Positions 8,856-16,394 of a stretch of 64,000 nucleotides of DNA are shown here, piece by piece; the first letter of the stretch is position 1, and each line of letters starts with the position of its first letter. The notes below the pieces were generated by a model, which saw nothing but the letters and a program-made list of their open reading frames with translations, searched no databases and had not been told where the DNA came from. Where the stretch lies: assembly GCA_005879315.1 (NCBI GenBank), contig VBLC01000041.1, positions 16,697 to 80,696 on the forward strand, read 5' to 3'. The DNA comes from Deltaproteobacteria bacterium. Lineage in GTDB: Bacteria; Myxococcota; Myxococcia; Myxococcales; 40CM-4-68-19. Position numbers and translations under genes: made by a program.

Positions 8856-10217
8856 ATGACCAAGACGCTCATCGCCAGCCTTGCGCTGCTCGCGGCGCAG
8901 CCGGTTCTCGCAGACGTGATCGTGTTCCAGGGCGCTCGACTGATCGACGGCAGTGGGAAGGCGCCGCTGGAGAATGCAGTCATCGTCGTCGACGGCGGGC
9001 GCATCGCTGCCGTCGGACCGGCGCGCAAGGTGCAGATTCCCGAGGGGGCGCGGCAGATCGATCTCAAGGGCCGCACCGTCATGCCCGGCATCATCAACGC
9101 CCACGGTCACGTCGGGCTCGTCGCCGGCGGCAAGAACAGCGCCGACGCCTACACGCGCGAGAACGTTCTCGCCCAGCTGGCGCAGTACGAGCAGTACGGC
9201 GTCACCGCCGTGCTCACTCTCGGCCTGAACCGCGATCTGGTCTACGACGTGCGCGACGAGCAGCGGCGCGGCGCCCTCGGCGGCGCCTCGCTCTTCACCG
9301 CCGGGCGCGGCATCGGCGTCCCCGACGGCGCTCCTCCCGTGCCGGTGGCTCCCGACCAGGTCTACCGTCCCAAGACGGTCGAAGAAGCCATCGCCGACGT
9401 GCGGGAGACGGCGTCGCACCATCCCGACTTCCTCAAGCTCTGGGTCGACGACGTCTACGGCAAGTTCCCCAAGATGCAGCCAGCCATCTTCCATGCGGCC
9501 ATCGAGGAAGCGCACAAGAACGGCGTCAAGGTCGCCTCGCACGTCTTCTATCTGGAGGACGCCAAGGAGCTGGTCCGCGACGGCGTCGATGCGCTGGCGC
9601 ACAGCGTGCGCGACCAGGCGGTGGATGCGGCGCTGATCGATCAGATGAAGCAGCGCGGGACGTTCTATGTCTCGACTTTTACCGTGGACGAGTCCGCGTT
9701 CCGCTTCGCCGACGAGCCGGCGCTGCTCGACGATCCTTTCCTCGCCGGAGCGCTCGCTCCCGAAGTCATCCAGCAGTTCCGCAGCGCCGAGTACCGGCAG
9801 AAGGTCGCGGCCGATCCCAACCTGCCGAAGATCCGCTCGGCGCTCGCCAACGGCATGCACAACCTCAAGGCGCTGCACGACGCGGGCGTGCACATCGCTT
9901 TCGGCACGGACTCGGGCGCGAACCCGGCGCGCATCGCCGGCTGGGCCGAGCATCGCGAGCTGGAGATGATGGTAGCGGCCGGGCTCAAGCCCATGCAGGC
10001 CATCGTCGCGGCGACGCGCGGGAGCGCGCAGATGCTCGGCGCCGCCGACCGCGGCACGCTGGAGAAAGGCAAGCGCGCCGACTTCCTCGTGCTGGCCGGA
10101 AATCCCCTCGACGACATCCGCAATACGCGGAAGCTCGTCGCCATCTGGCACGGCGGGCGCGAGGTCAAGCCTCGCGTCCCGCCCGCCGCCGGCGCTACTG
10201 CGAGTGCGCCACGGTGA
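8856..10217 (+). CDS. Secreted amidohydrolase-family protein
   Basis: A 453-aa protein with a signal peptide (about residues 1-19, MTKTLIASLALLAAQPVLA). The metal-dependent amidohydrolase layout is present: N-terminal strand block with IVVDGGRIAAVGP and RTVMPGIINAHGH (the HxH metal ligands), later SHVFY and ALAHSV histidines, and the catalytic aspartate in FGTDSGANP. The C-terminal GTLEKGKRADFLVLAGNPLDD is characteristic of the imidazolonepropionase/prolidase-like branch that hydrolyses cyclic amides or dipeptides. The substrate is unknown; periplasmic members are common in Myxococcota and Acidobacteria. ATG 8856 has a GGGGGA site. The 3' end overlaps the convergent lipoprotein gene by 23 bp. 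Confidence 0.86.
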   Translation: MTKTLIASLALLAAQPVLADVIVFQGARLIDGSGKAPLENAVIVVDGGRIAAVGPARKVQIPEGARQIDLKGRTVMPGIINAHGHVGLVAGGKNSADAYTRENVLAQLAQYEQYGVTAVLTLGLNRDLVYDVRDEQRRGALGGASLFTAGRGIGVPDGAPPVPVAPDQVYRPKTVEEAIADVRETASHHPDFLKLWVDDVYGKFPKMQPAIFHAAIEEAHKNGVKVASHVFYLEDAKELVRDGVDALAHSVRDQAVDAALIDQMKQRGTFYVSTFTVDESAFRFADEPALLDDPFLAGALAPEVIQQFRSAEYRQKVAADPNLPKIRSALANGMHNLKALHDAGVHIAFGTDSGANPARIAGWAEHRELEMMVAAGLKPMQAIVAATRGSAQMLGAADRGTLEKGKRADFLVLAGNPLDDIRNTRKLVAIWHGGREVKPRVPPAAGATASAPR

Positions 10218-11007
10218 AGGTGTTGCAGGCGCTCCAGACCAGCTTCACGCCGACGTCGTCGTACTGAGCGCCGCTGGCCGCCGCGGGCCGCTGCGTCCAG
10301 ACGCGCTTGACCTCGACCGAGCCCGAAGTGATGCAGGGGGTCTGGCCGCCCTGGTAGGTGACGTCGACGAGGGCGGCGGTAGCGATGCCGAAGTTGATGG
10401 TCTGGCCCTGGCTGCTGACCGAGCCGCCGAAGTCGGCGGTGGCATTGCCGGTGACCTTGGTGCTGGTGACGGTGAGGCTGCCCGCCTCGTGCAGGTTGAA
10501 GTTGAAGTTGATGGTCTGACCGGTGCTGCTGGTCTCCGTGCCGCTGAAGCTGCCCGAGATGTTCCAAGTCACGGAGTTGGCGGTGGCGGTGATGCTGCCA
10601 TTGATGGTGATGCTCGTGCCCGCCGAGCTGTCGGTGCAGTTGTTGAAGGTGACGGTGTTGCCGCTCACGGTGCCGCAGGAGCTCAGGTCGGCGGCGCTGC
10701 GGAGCGCGCTGCTGATGGTGACGTCCCCAGGGAGGCGGACCGGCACGCCGGAGCTGCCGAAGGCCAGCGAACCGAGCACCATGGCAAAGTCGACGACCGA
10801 GGCGCCCGACGTTGCCGAGGGCGAGCTGCTGAACGAGCTGGCGGCGGAGAGATTCGTCGTAGCCGTCGAGGCGGCCGTCTGATCCGATGAGGTGGGTGTC
10901 TGCGCCGATCCGTAAGCGAAGTTCCGCGAAAGAGCGGCATTGCCGCCGCCGCCGCAAGCCGCCAGGAACATCGCCGCGGCGCCAAGGTACGACAGTGTGA
11001 TCTTCAT
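10195..11007 (-). CDS. Ser/Thr/Gly-rich lipoprotein of unknown function
   Basis: A 270-aa predicted lipoprotein. The signal peptide ends in a lipobox FLAACGGGG near residue 18, after which a low-complexity Ser/Thr/Ala linker (residues about 30-75) leads to a beta-rich domain with alternating Thr/Ser/Asn/Gly strands such as SGNTVTFNNCTDSS and GQTINFNFNLH, with a few cysteines that could pair. Composition suggests a surface-exposed, outer-membrane-anchored beta protein. Start ATG 11007 is preferred to an in-frame start 18 bases further out because the signal peptide then begins MKITLSY. No family recognised. Convergent 23-bp overlap with the amidohydrolase. Confidence 0.72.
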   Translation of the reverse strand: MKITLSYLGAAAMFLAACGGGGNAALSRNFAYGSAQTPTSSDQTAASTATTNLSAASSFSSSPSATSGASVVDFAMVLGSLAFGSSGVPVRLPGDVTISSALRSAADLSSCGTVSGNTVTFNNCTDSSAGTSITINGSITATANSVTWNISGSFSGTETSSTGQTINFNFNLHEAGSLTVTSTKVTGNATADFGGSVSSQGQTINFGIATAALVDVTYQGGQTPCITSGSVEVKRVWTQRPAAASGAQYDDVGVKLVWSACNTFTVAHSQ

Positions 11008-11114
11008 TGTTCGCCCCCTTTGCATTCCATACTAAGGCCTTTGGGGGTGAGCGCAATTTAGTTCTCTTAACCGCCGGTCTTCAGGTCGGTTCAGCAATCC
11101 AGCTGGAGGGACCG

Positions 11115-11510
11115 ATGAAAACACTGACGATGGCAATGCTCGCCGGCGCGCTCCTCTGCGGCGCCGCGCGCGCGGACGACAACGACGCTCTCGACCAGAA
11201 GGTCGCGGCCGACAAGCAGAAGCTGCACGACGATCGGCAGAAGGTGCAGGGCGACGAGAAGCAGGAAAAGGCGGACAGGTCGCAGCTGCGCAGCGATCGC
11301 GAGCAGCTGGAGAAGGATCGGGCCGCGGGCAACAAGGACGCGGTCAAGGCCGACCTGGCGAAGCTGAAGGACGACCGCGGCAAGCTGCGCGCGGACGAGA
11401 AGACCGAGCGCGGAGACCGCAAGGAGCTGCGCGAGGACCGCAAGGACCTGCGGGCGGATCGCAAGGCCGACCGGAAGGAAGATCGCAAGGATCGGCAGAA
11501 GAAGCACTAG
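11115..11510 (+). CDS. Secreted highly charged coiled-coil protein
   Basis: A 131-aa protein with a good GGAGGG site before ATG 11115. A signal peptide (about residues 1-20, ending GAARA) precedes a mature region almost entirely of Asp, Lys, Arg, Glu, Gln and Leu, predicted to be one long helix. Heptad-like and shorter repeats are obvious: ADKQKLHDDRQKVQGD, then repeated DRKxLRxDRK units towards the C-terminus, ending KDRQKKH. Such proteins are common in Myxococcota but have no assigned function; a periplasmic structural, metal- or polyanion-binding role is possible. The gap of 107 bp upstream is a divergent promoter region shared with the lipoprotein gene. Confidence 0.72.
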   Translation: MKTLTMAMLAGALLCGAARADDNDALDQKVAADKQKLHDDRQKVQGDEKQEKADRSQLRSDREQLEKDRAAGNKDAVKADLAKLKDDRGKLRADEKTERGDRKELREDRKDLRADRKADRKEDRKDRQKKH

Positions 11511-11515
11511 CGCGG

Positions 11516-12418
11516 TCAGCGGCAGGCGCCGGCGGCGTTCGACCACTCCTTCTGGATGAGGTAAGTGGCGCCGCCGGCGCGCAAGTGGACGGTACTACCG
11601 ACGCAGAGGTCGCCGATTTCGCCGCCGGACGAGTCGTACCAGGCGAGCGGAGCGGCGAGCTTGGAGGCGAGCCCGACCTCCGGATCGGTCGTGGCTTCGG
11701 CCAGCTCGTGCGACGCGACGGAAGTGACTCGATCGAAAGCCTGCCCGCTGCCGCAGCCGACGTCGCATCCGGAGCCGGCGCCCATATCTGGCAGCACGGC
11801 ATAGGCGATGCTCTTGCCGCGAACCCGGAAGGCGCTGTGGTAGCCGCAGAATCCTCCCGCAGTGCAGGAGTGCGAGCTGCCCAACCGGATGCGGATGCCG
11901 GGCGCGAAGTGGATCATATAGAGAGTGTTGTCGTCGGCAGCGGGCAGGACGCCGGCGCGGATCTGCGCGGACAGCTCCTTTTCGATCTGCGCGTCGGTCA
12001 GCGATTTGCCGTGGGCGCGAGGCGAGATTTGCACGGCTCCAGCGAAGCTGCCGCGACCGATGTGCTGCCCTGTGCCGGGGCTGCCGTCGACGGCGGCGAC
12101 GGTGGTGTCGTATTCCTTCAGCCAGGAGAACGCAGCCGAGCCGACCATGGCTTTGTAGAAGTTGCCAATGTGAGCGCCGACCTGCGAGTCGACTTGGCCC
12201 CAGAGGACGGCGACCACCTTGGCTTGCTCGAGCACAGGCCCGCCGTAGTACCGCACCCGACCGGCGCGCGTTTTCGCCTCCCCGGTGGAGAGGGGCAGCG
12301 GATGGCCGGCGCCGTGCTCGATTGTTTCGTCGGTCTGGTCGGCGGAGAGATCCTCCGTCCCGCCGCAGGCCGCGAGCAAAAGCAGCGCCGCCGCGGCGGA
12401 CATGAATGAAGCGCGCAT
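11516..12418 (-). CDS. Lipoprotein with HELAEATTDP motif (EXORDIUM/PHI-1-like or metallopeptidase-like)
   Basis: A 300-aa predicted lipoprotein: signal peptide with lipobox LLAACGGT at about residues 14-21. The mature domain includes RVRYYGGPVLEQAKVVAVLWG, similar to the start of plant phosphate-induced (EXORDIUM-like) domains found in bacteria, and SHELAEATTDP near residue 240, a metal-binding-like motif common in this group. Four or more cysteines lie in GSGCDVGCGSG and CTAGGFCGYH and may form disulfides. I infer an extracytoplasmic, possibly hydrolytic or carbohydrate-associated protein; enzymatic function is not established for the family. The start has an AGGGGGG ribosome site. The gene upstream on the other strand is separated by 293 bp holding an AT-palindrome. 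Confidence 0.68.
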   Translation of the reverse strand: MRASFMSAAAALLLLAACGGTEDLSADQTDETIEHGAGHPLPLSTGEAKTRAGRVRYYGGPVLEQAKVVAVLWGQVDSQVGAHIGNFYKAMVGSAAFSWLKEYDTTVAAVDGSPGTGQHIGRGSFAGAVQISPRAHGKSLTDAQIEKELSAQIRAGVLPAADDNTLYMIHFAPGIRIRLGSSHSCTAGGFCGYHSAFRVRGKSIAYAVLPDMGAGSGCDVGCGSGQAFDRVTSVASHELAEATTDPEVGLASKLAAPLAWYDSSGGEIGDLCVGSTVHLRAGGATYLIQKEWSNAAGACR

Positions 12419-12564
12419 GCGTTCCCCCCTCGGGCGCGCGCGGCTGGCGAGACGGCCGGCGGACGGCGCCGGGAGGGTGCATTGCAGAGCGCAGGCCAGC
12501 GCGGTTCCCTCGGGTAGGTCGCATTCTGGGCGGTCTCAGAGCAGGACGGGGGGTCTCGTTCTGC

Positions 12565-12586
12565 AAAAAAAAAATTATTTTTTTTT
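12565..12586. repeat. A-tract/T-tract near-palindrome, copy A
   Basis: A run of ten A, then TTA, then nine T, flanked by C- and G-homopolymers (a G6 run at 12548-12553 and a C run of about eleven at 12598-12607). It is in the 293-bp gap between divergently transcribed genes. The same architecture appears at 46350-46368 and 60423-60446. In DNA this GC-rich, a 22-bp pure AT block is exceptional. It could serve as a nucleoid-protein site, a DNA-unwinding element or a remnant of a mobile palindromic repeat; the sequence does not decide. Confidence 0.75.
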
Positions 12587-12711
12587 GCCCCCACCGACCC
12601 CCCCCCCGGTGGACGCGGCCGGTTGGGAGGCGGGAGTAGCTTGCAAATCGACAGCGAGAGCGGGATCTTGCGCCCCTCTCCGACAGGAGCGACCAGGAAA
12701 AGGAGCGACCC

Positions 12712-13224
12712 ATGTCGATGCGGCTCGTCTTCGCGGCTTTGTTGATCGCAGCTTCCGGCGCCTCGGCGCAGAATCCGCCAGCGGCGCCGGCGCCGAGTCT
12801 GTATGCCACGCCCATCGGACCAGCCATCGGCCTCGAGGCGGCCAAGAAGGTCGCGGCGGCCGCCGCCGCCGAGGCGCGCAAGAACAACTGGCTGATGGCC
12901 ATCGCTGTCGTCGGTCCAGCGGGCACGCTCATCTATTATGAAAAGGCGGACAATACGCAGCTGGGGAGCGCACGCGTCGCCATCGACAAGGCCCGTTCGG
13001 CCGCGCTCTACAAGCGCCCGACGAAGGCATTCCAGGATGCGCTCGCCGGGGGAGGGGTGGGACTGCGAGTCCTGCGGCTGGAAGGAGCCGTTCCGGTCGA
13101 GGGAGGCGTGCCGCTGTACGTCGAGGGCAAGCTGGTGGGCGCCATCGGCGTCTCCGGGGATTTGAGCGAGCACGATGGGCAATGCGCGGTCGCTGCGGCG
13201 GCCTCGCTGGAGAAACCGAAGTGA
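12712..13224 (+). CDS. Secreted GlcG/HbpS-family protein
   Basis: A 170-aa protein with a signal peptide (cleavage after ASA near residue 20) followed by one GlcG/HbpS-like domain: AIGLEAAKKVAAAAAAEA, the strand WLMAIAVVGPAGTLIYYEKAD, then ALYKRPTKAFQDAL and the C-terminal GGVPLYVEGKLVGAIGVSG. Members of this family include the extracellular haem-binding HbpS of Streptomyces and proteins beside glycolate or alcohol dehydrogenases, and they form octamers. The role is therefore ligand or haem binding in the periplasm, with no catalytic claim. An AGGAGCGACC ribosome site precedes ATG 12712. It stands alone with no dehydrogenase nearby. Confidence 0.85.
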   Translation: MSMRLVFAALLIAASGASAQNPPAAPAPSLYATPIGPAIGLEAAKKVAAAAAAEARKNNWLMAIAVVGPAGTLIYYEKADNTQLGSARVAIDKARSAALYKRPTKAFQDALAGGGVGLRVLRLEGAVPVEGGVPLYVEGKLVGAIGVSGDLSEHDGQCAVAAAASLEKPK

Positions 13225-13358
13225 TCGCCCCAGCCGCCCGCCTGCTCGTCCGCTCGATTGCTGATTGACTTCTTGCCTCGCCGCCACTAAACCGGCGCTG
13301 CTGCAACTCGCAGCCCGGCGGCGCAGGTGCCGCCTGAACACTGAAAGAAGTGCAACGA

Positions 13359-13565
13359 ATGGTCACAGGTACCGTGAAGTGGTTCAACGACGCGAAGGGA
13401 TTCGGGTTCATCGTGCAGGACAACGGCGGCCCCGACGTCTTCTGCCATCACACTGCAATCCAGAGTGAGGGCTTTCGCTCGCTGGCCGAGGGGCAGAAAG
13501 TGGAGTTCGAAGTGAAGCAGGGCCCGAAGGGGTTGCAGGCGGCGAATGTCCGCCCCATTGCCTGA
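13359..13565 (+). CDS. Cold-shock domain protein, CspA family
   Basis: A 68-aa single cold-shock domain. Both RNA-binding motifs are visible: RNP1 as KGFGFI and RNP2 as DVFCHHTAI, after the standard [11 protein letters not shown] start, which is why ATG 13359 is chosen over an in-frame GTG nine bases upstream. CspA-type proteins bind single-stranded RNA/DNA as chaperones at low temperature or in stationary phase. The 134-bp gap upstream (13225-13358) could carry a long 5' leader typical of these genes, though I identified no defined cold box. A strong intrinsic terminator follows 25 bp after the stop. Confidence 0.95.
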   Translation: MVTGTVKWFNDAKGFGFIVQDNGGPDVFCHHTAIQSEGFRSLAEGQKVEFEVKQGPKGLQAANVRPIA

Positions 13566-13590
13566 AACGGGGCCGGCGTCGTGTGAATGA

Positions 13591-13617
13591 GCCCGGCGCT
13601 CCAACGCCGGGCTTTTT
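13591..13617 (+). terminator. Rho-independent terminator after the cold-shock gene
   Basis: A perfect 8-bp GC stem, GCCCGGCG at 13591-13598 paired with CGCCGGGC at 13605-13612, with a 6-base loop CTCCAA and an immediate T5 tract at 13613-13617. It lies 25 bp past the cold-shock stop codon and before the ribosome site of the next gene at 13625, so it should end the cspA-like transcript and make the following gene dependent on its own promoter or on readthrough. Confidence 0.9.
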
Positions 13618-13634
13618 CTTTGTTGGAGGTCCGA

Positions 13635-13832
13635 ATGCAGCCGCGATCGAACAAACGACAGAAGGAGCTCGCGCGGCAGGATCGCCAGCGCGAGAAGGAG
13701 GCGCGGCGCGAAGAGCGCAAGCGCCAGAAGTCGGAGCGGCCGCCGCGCGAGGAGGGCGCTGAGGATCCGGACATCGCAGGGATCGTCCCCGGCCCGCAGC
13801 CGGCCAGCGACGAGGAGACGCCAGAGCCTTAA
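13635..13832 (+). CDS. Small Arg/Lys/Glu-rich protein, unknown
   Basis: A 65-aa protein with a GGAGG site at 13625-13629 and ATG at 13635. Residues 4-37 are nearly all charged (SNKRQKELARQDRQREKEA and ERKRQKSERPPREE), expected to be helical and possibly nucleic-acid or ribosome associated; the tail is acidic and Pro-rich with DPDIAGIVPGPQ. Short proteins of this pattern recur in delta-proteobacterial genomes next to cold-shock genes, but I know of no tested function. The 3' end overlaps the convergent CBS-domain gene by 4 bp. Confidence 0.65.
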   Translation: MQPRSNKRQKELARQDRQREKEARREERKRQKSERPPREEGAEDPDIAGIVPGPQPASDEETPEP

Positions 13833-14356
13833 TCCGCTCCGCCGCCGAGGTCGACCGGACCCGGCTTCTGCCGCGGGTCGGGCGGCAGATTGAGCACTTC
13901 GTCGGGAAAGAGGTCGACGATGAACTCGACGATGTCCTTCACCGAAACGACTCCGATCGGGCGGCCCTCCGCGTCGGTGAGCGGCACGTGCCGATAGCCG
14001 CCGACGTGCATCAGATTGAGCGCCCAGGCGATGCCGTCGCTGCTCCGCAGCGACTCGGGATCGGGCGTCATGAACTCGCGCACGGTGGTGGTGCCCCAGT
14101 CCAGCTTGCGGCCGGCCACGCGGACCAGCAGGTCGCGCTCGGTGAAGATGCCCTTGAGCCGGCCTTCGCCGTCGACCACCAGCACGCAGCCCAGATGCCG
14201 CGTCTGCATGATCTCCACCGCCTGCCCCAGCGTCGCGTCGAGCGGCACGGTGATGGCAGGGCCGAGCTGCAGGGAGCTGATGGGCGCGGTGAGCAGCGGC
14301 CCCTGCAACTTTTGCGAAGCCGAGCGCCTGGGCTCGTCCGGTTCTTCGAGGTCCAT
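13829..14356 (-). CDS. Tandem CBS-domain protein
   Basis: A 175-aa cytoplasmic protein consisting of a CBS pair (Bateman module). CBS1 covers about residues 30-88 (ITVPLDATLGQAVEIM, LGCVLVVDGEGRLKGIFTERDLL) and CBS2 about 95-155 (EFMTPDPESL, HVPLTDAEGRPIGVVSVKDI). The C-terminal tail LNLPPDPRQKPGPVD is Pro-rich. Such stand-alone pairs bind adenine nucleotides such as AMP, ATP or SAM and regulate partner proteins; the partner here is unknown, and no obvious effector enzyme is in the same operon. It converges with the small charged protein gene. Confidence 0.88.
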   Translation of the reverse strand: MDLEEPDEPRRSASQKLQGPLLTAPISSLQLGPAITVPLDATLGQAVEIMQTRHLGCVLVVDGEGRLKGIFTERDLLVRVAGRKLDWGTTTVREFMTPDPESLRSSDGIAWALNLMHVGGYRHVPLTDAEGRPIGVVSVKDIVEFIVDLFPDEVLNLPPDPRQKPGPVDLGGGAD

Positions 14357-14414
14357 GCGACAAGTATCCCACTTCCTGTTGCGCGGTACAGCGCGCTATG
14401 CGAGGAGGCTCCGC

Positions 14415-15884
14415 ATGAAGACACTCTGCCTCTTCCTCGCGCTGTCCTTGGCTGCGGAAGCGAACTCCGACCTGGACGCCGTCTATGCGCAGATCCCCCG
14501 CCGTCACGACGAGGCGGTGCAGCGACTGCAGCGCTGGATTCGCCAGCCCACCATCGCCGCCGAGAACCTCGGCAGCGAGGAGGGAGTCAAGCTCGCCCTG
14601 AACCTGCTCCGCGAGGCCGGCTTCCAGCGCGCCGAGCGGATTCCCACCGACGGAAAGCCAGGGATCTTCGCGACTCTCGACGCGGGCGCGCCCAGGTGCG
14701 CCGGCGTCTACTTCATGTACGACGTCAAGCAGGTCGATCCCAACGAGTGGTCCTCGCCGCCCTGGGAAGGTCGCATTGTCGACAAGCCAGGCTTCGGCAA
14801 GGTGCTGATGGGCCGCGGCGCGGTGAACCAGAAAGGACCGGAGGCCGCGTTTCTCGCAGCGCTGCACGCCATCGGCGGCGCCGGGCGAAAGCTGCCGGTC
14901 AATCTCGTTCTGGTGGCCGAGGGCGAAGAGGAGATCGGCTCGCCCCACTTCTACCAGGTGGTGCAGAAGCCCGAAGTGCAGTCGGCGCTCGCGCACTGCA
15001 TCGGCGTCTTCATGCCCTCGGCGGCCCAGGGTCCGGACGGACAGGTGACTGTCACGCTCGGCGCCAAAGGTGTGATCGAGCTGGAGCTCGTCTCCAGCGG
15101 CGAGCGCTGGGGACGAGGGCCGGCCAAGGATATCCACTCAGGGAATCGGGCCCGCGTCGACAGCCCCGCTTTCCACCTGGTGCAGGCCCTCGCCACGCTG
15201 GTGACGCCGGACGGGGCCGACCCAGCCATTGATGGATTCGCCGACAAGGCGCGGGGGCTCTCGCCCGAGCAGGAGGCGATGATCGACGCGGCGGCGAAGA
15301 GGGAGAGCGAAGCCGATGCGAAAAAGCAATTCGGGGTCAGTCACTGGTCGCACGACGTTTCCTGGCGCGATGCGCTCGCGCGGCTGGCGTCGCGGCCGAC
15401 CGTCAACATCGAGGGGCTGGTCGGGGGCTATACCGGTCCGGGCGGAAAGACCGTCCTTCCTCATCGCGCGGTCGCCAAGCTCGACCTGCGGCTCGTGCCG
15501 GACATGACGGCTGCTGAGGCGCTGGCCGCGCTCAAGGCGCATCTGGCCAAGCACGGCTTCGGCGACATCGAGGTGAACATGACGGGCGGGTACGATCCCA
15601 ACAGCACCTCGCCGGAATCGGGCCTCATCCGCGCGCAGGTGGCGACGTACAAGCGCGAAGGAATCGATCCGCTTCTCTGGCCGCGAAGCCCGGGCTCTTG
15701 GCCCGGATATCTCTTCACCGGCGCGCCGCTCAAGCTTGCGGCAGGCCACTTCGGGCTAGGCCACGGGAGCGGCGCGCATGCCCCCGATGAGTATTACGTG
15801 ATCGAGAGCTCGAATCCGAAGATCCAGGGGTATGACGGCGCGGTGCGGTCGTTCGTCGATTACCTGTACGAGCTCGCTCGATAG
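14415..15884 (+). CDS. M20-like peptidase homologue with substituted metal ligands
   Basis: A 489-aa protein with a short signal peptide (MKTLCLFLALSLAAEA) and M20/carboxypeptidase-G2-like architecture: catalytic domain, dimerisation lid (about residues 230-350) and closing HGSGAHAPDEY histidine. The catalytic-base region EGEEEIGSPHF is present. However, the first zinc motif, normally HxDV, reads MYDVKQVDP, so His is Met, and the bridging-Asp motif, normally GRGASDDKG-like, reads GRGAVNQKG, so Asp is Asn. Two of the five usual dinuclear zinc ligands are therefore missing. It may be mononuclear, have changed chemistry, or be non-catalytic. A GAGGAGG site precedes ATG 14415. Substrate unknown. 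Confidence 0.8.
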   Translation: MKTLCLFLALSLAAEANSDLDAVYAQIPRRHDEAVQRLQRWIRQPTIAAENLGSEEGVKLALNLLREAGFQRAERIPTDGKPGIFATLDAGAPRCAGVYFMYDVKQVDPNEWSSPPWEGRIVDKPGFGKVLMGRGAVNQKGPEAAFLAALHAIGGAGRKLPVNLVLVAEGEEEIGSPHFYQVVQKPEVQSALAHCIGVFMPSAAQGPDGQVTVTLGAKGVIELELVSSGERWGRGPAKDIHSGNRARVDSPAFHLVQALATLVTPDGADPAIDGFADKARGLSPEQEAMIDAAAKRESEADAKKQFGVSHWSHDVSWRDALARLASRPTVNIEGLVGGYTGPGGKTVLPHRAVAKLDLRLVPDMTAAEALAALKAHLAKHGFGDIEVNMTGGYDPNSTSPESGLIRAQVATYKREGIDPLLWPRSPGSWPGYLFTGAPLKLAAGHFGLGHGSGAHAPDEYYVIESSNPKIQGYDGAVRSFVDYLYELAR

Positions 15885-15952
15885 ACGTCGCCGGGCGCCT
15901 GCAGCCATCTCCTTTGGCAGTGCACATCGTTGCCTGCGGAGGTGTCTGCAAT

Positions 15953-16354
15953 ATGCCGGAGCAACGGACGTTGGAGAGAGCGAGGGAGGATCTGCGCGAG
16001 GGCAAAGCGCCGAGCACGGCGGCGGGCGAGTTCGTCCGCGAAGAGATGGAGCACATCCGCAAGGGGAAGCATGGGGCGCGCTCGACGAAGCAGGCCATCG
16101 CCATCGGGCTCTCCAAGGCTCGGCGGTCAGGGGTTCCGCTCAAGCCTCCCACGAGCGGCAAGCGCAAGACGCAGCAGTCGGCGCGGCGCGCGTATCAAGT
16201 GGGCCAAGGGAAGCGCAAGCCGCGGTCGCGGTCGGCGAAGCGCAGCCGGGCGGTGAAGAGGGCGCTGAAGAGGGAGCCTCGGTCGTCGGCCTCTCGGCGC
16301 TCGCTGTCGCGGCAGGCGCGGAGCGCTTCGCGGCGGCGGCGGTCGCGGCGCTAG
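15953..16354 (+). CDS. Basic DUF6496-like protein with Arg/Ser-rich tail
   Basis: A 133-aa protein starting MPEQRTLERARED with a GGAGG site upstream; ATG 15953 is favoured over an in-frame start 39 bases earlier. The N-terminal part contains FVREEMEHIRKGKHG and TKQAIAIGLSKARRSGV, the pattern of DUF6496 proteins, where the helix QAIAIGLS.AR is the hallmark. The C-terminal half (residues about 65-133) is almost purely Lys/Arg/Ser (KRKPRSRSAKRS, ending RRRRSRR), reminiscent of histone H1- or HU-tail-like DNA-compacting proteins. DNA binding is therefore likely but inferred from charge alone. Confidence 0.7.
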   Translation: MPEQRTLERAREDLREGKAPSTAAGEFVREEMEHIRKGKHGARSTKQAIAIGLSKARRSGVPLKPPTSGKRKTQQSARRAYQVGQGKRKPRSRSAKRSRAVKRALKREPRSSASRRSLSRQARSASRRRRSRR

Positions 16355-16394
16355 GGAGCACCCCGGCAGAGCCGGCCTGCGCTACAGTGGCGCA

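Noticed and set aside
12285..12941. A 218-aa plus-strand frame running through the AT-palindrome at 12565
   Set aside because: Overlaps the lipoprotein gene and the GlcG/HbpS-like gene in wrong frames; contains homopolymer-derived residues and no domain.
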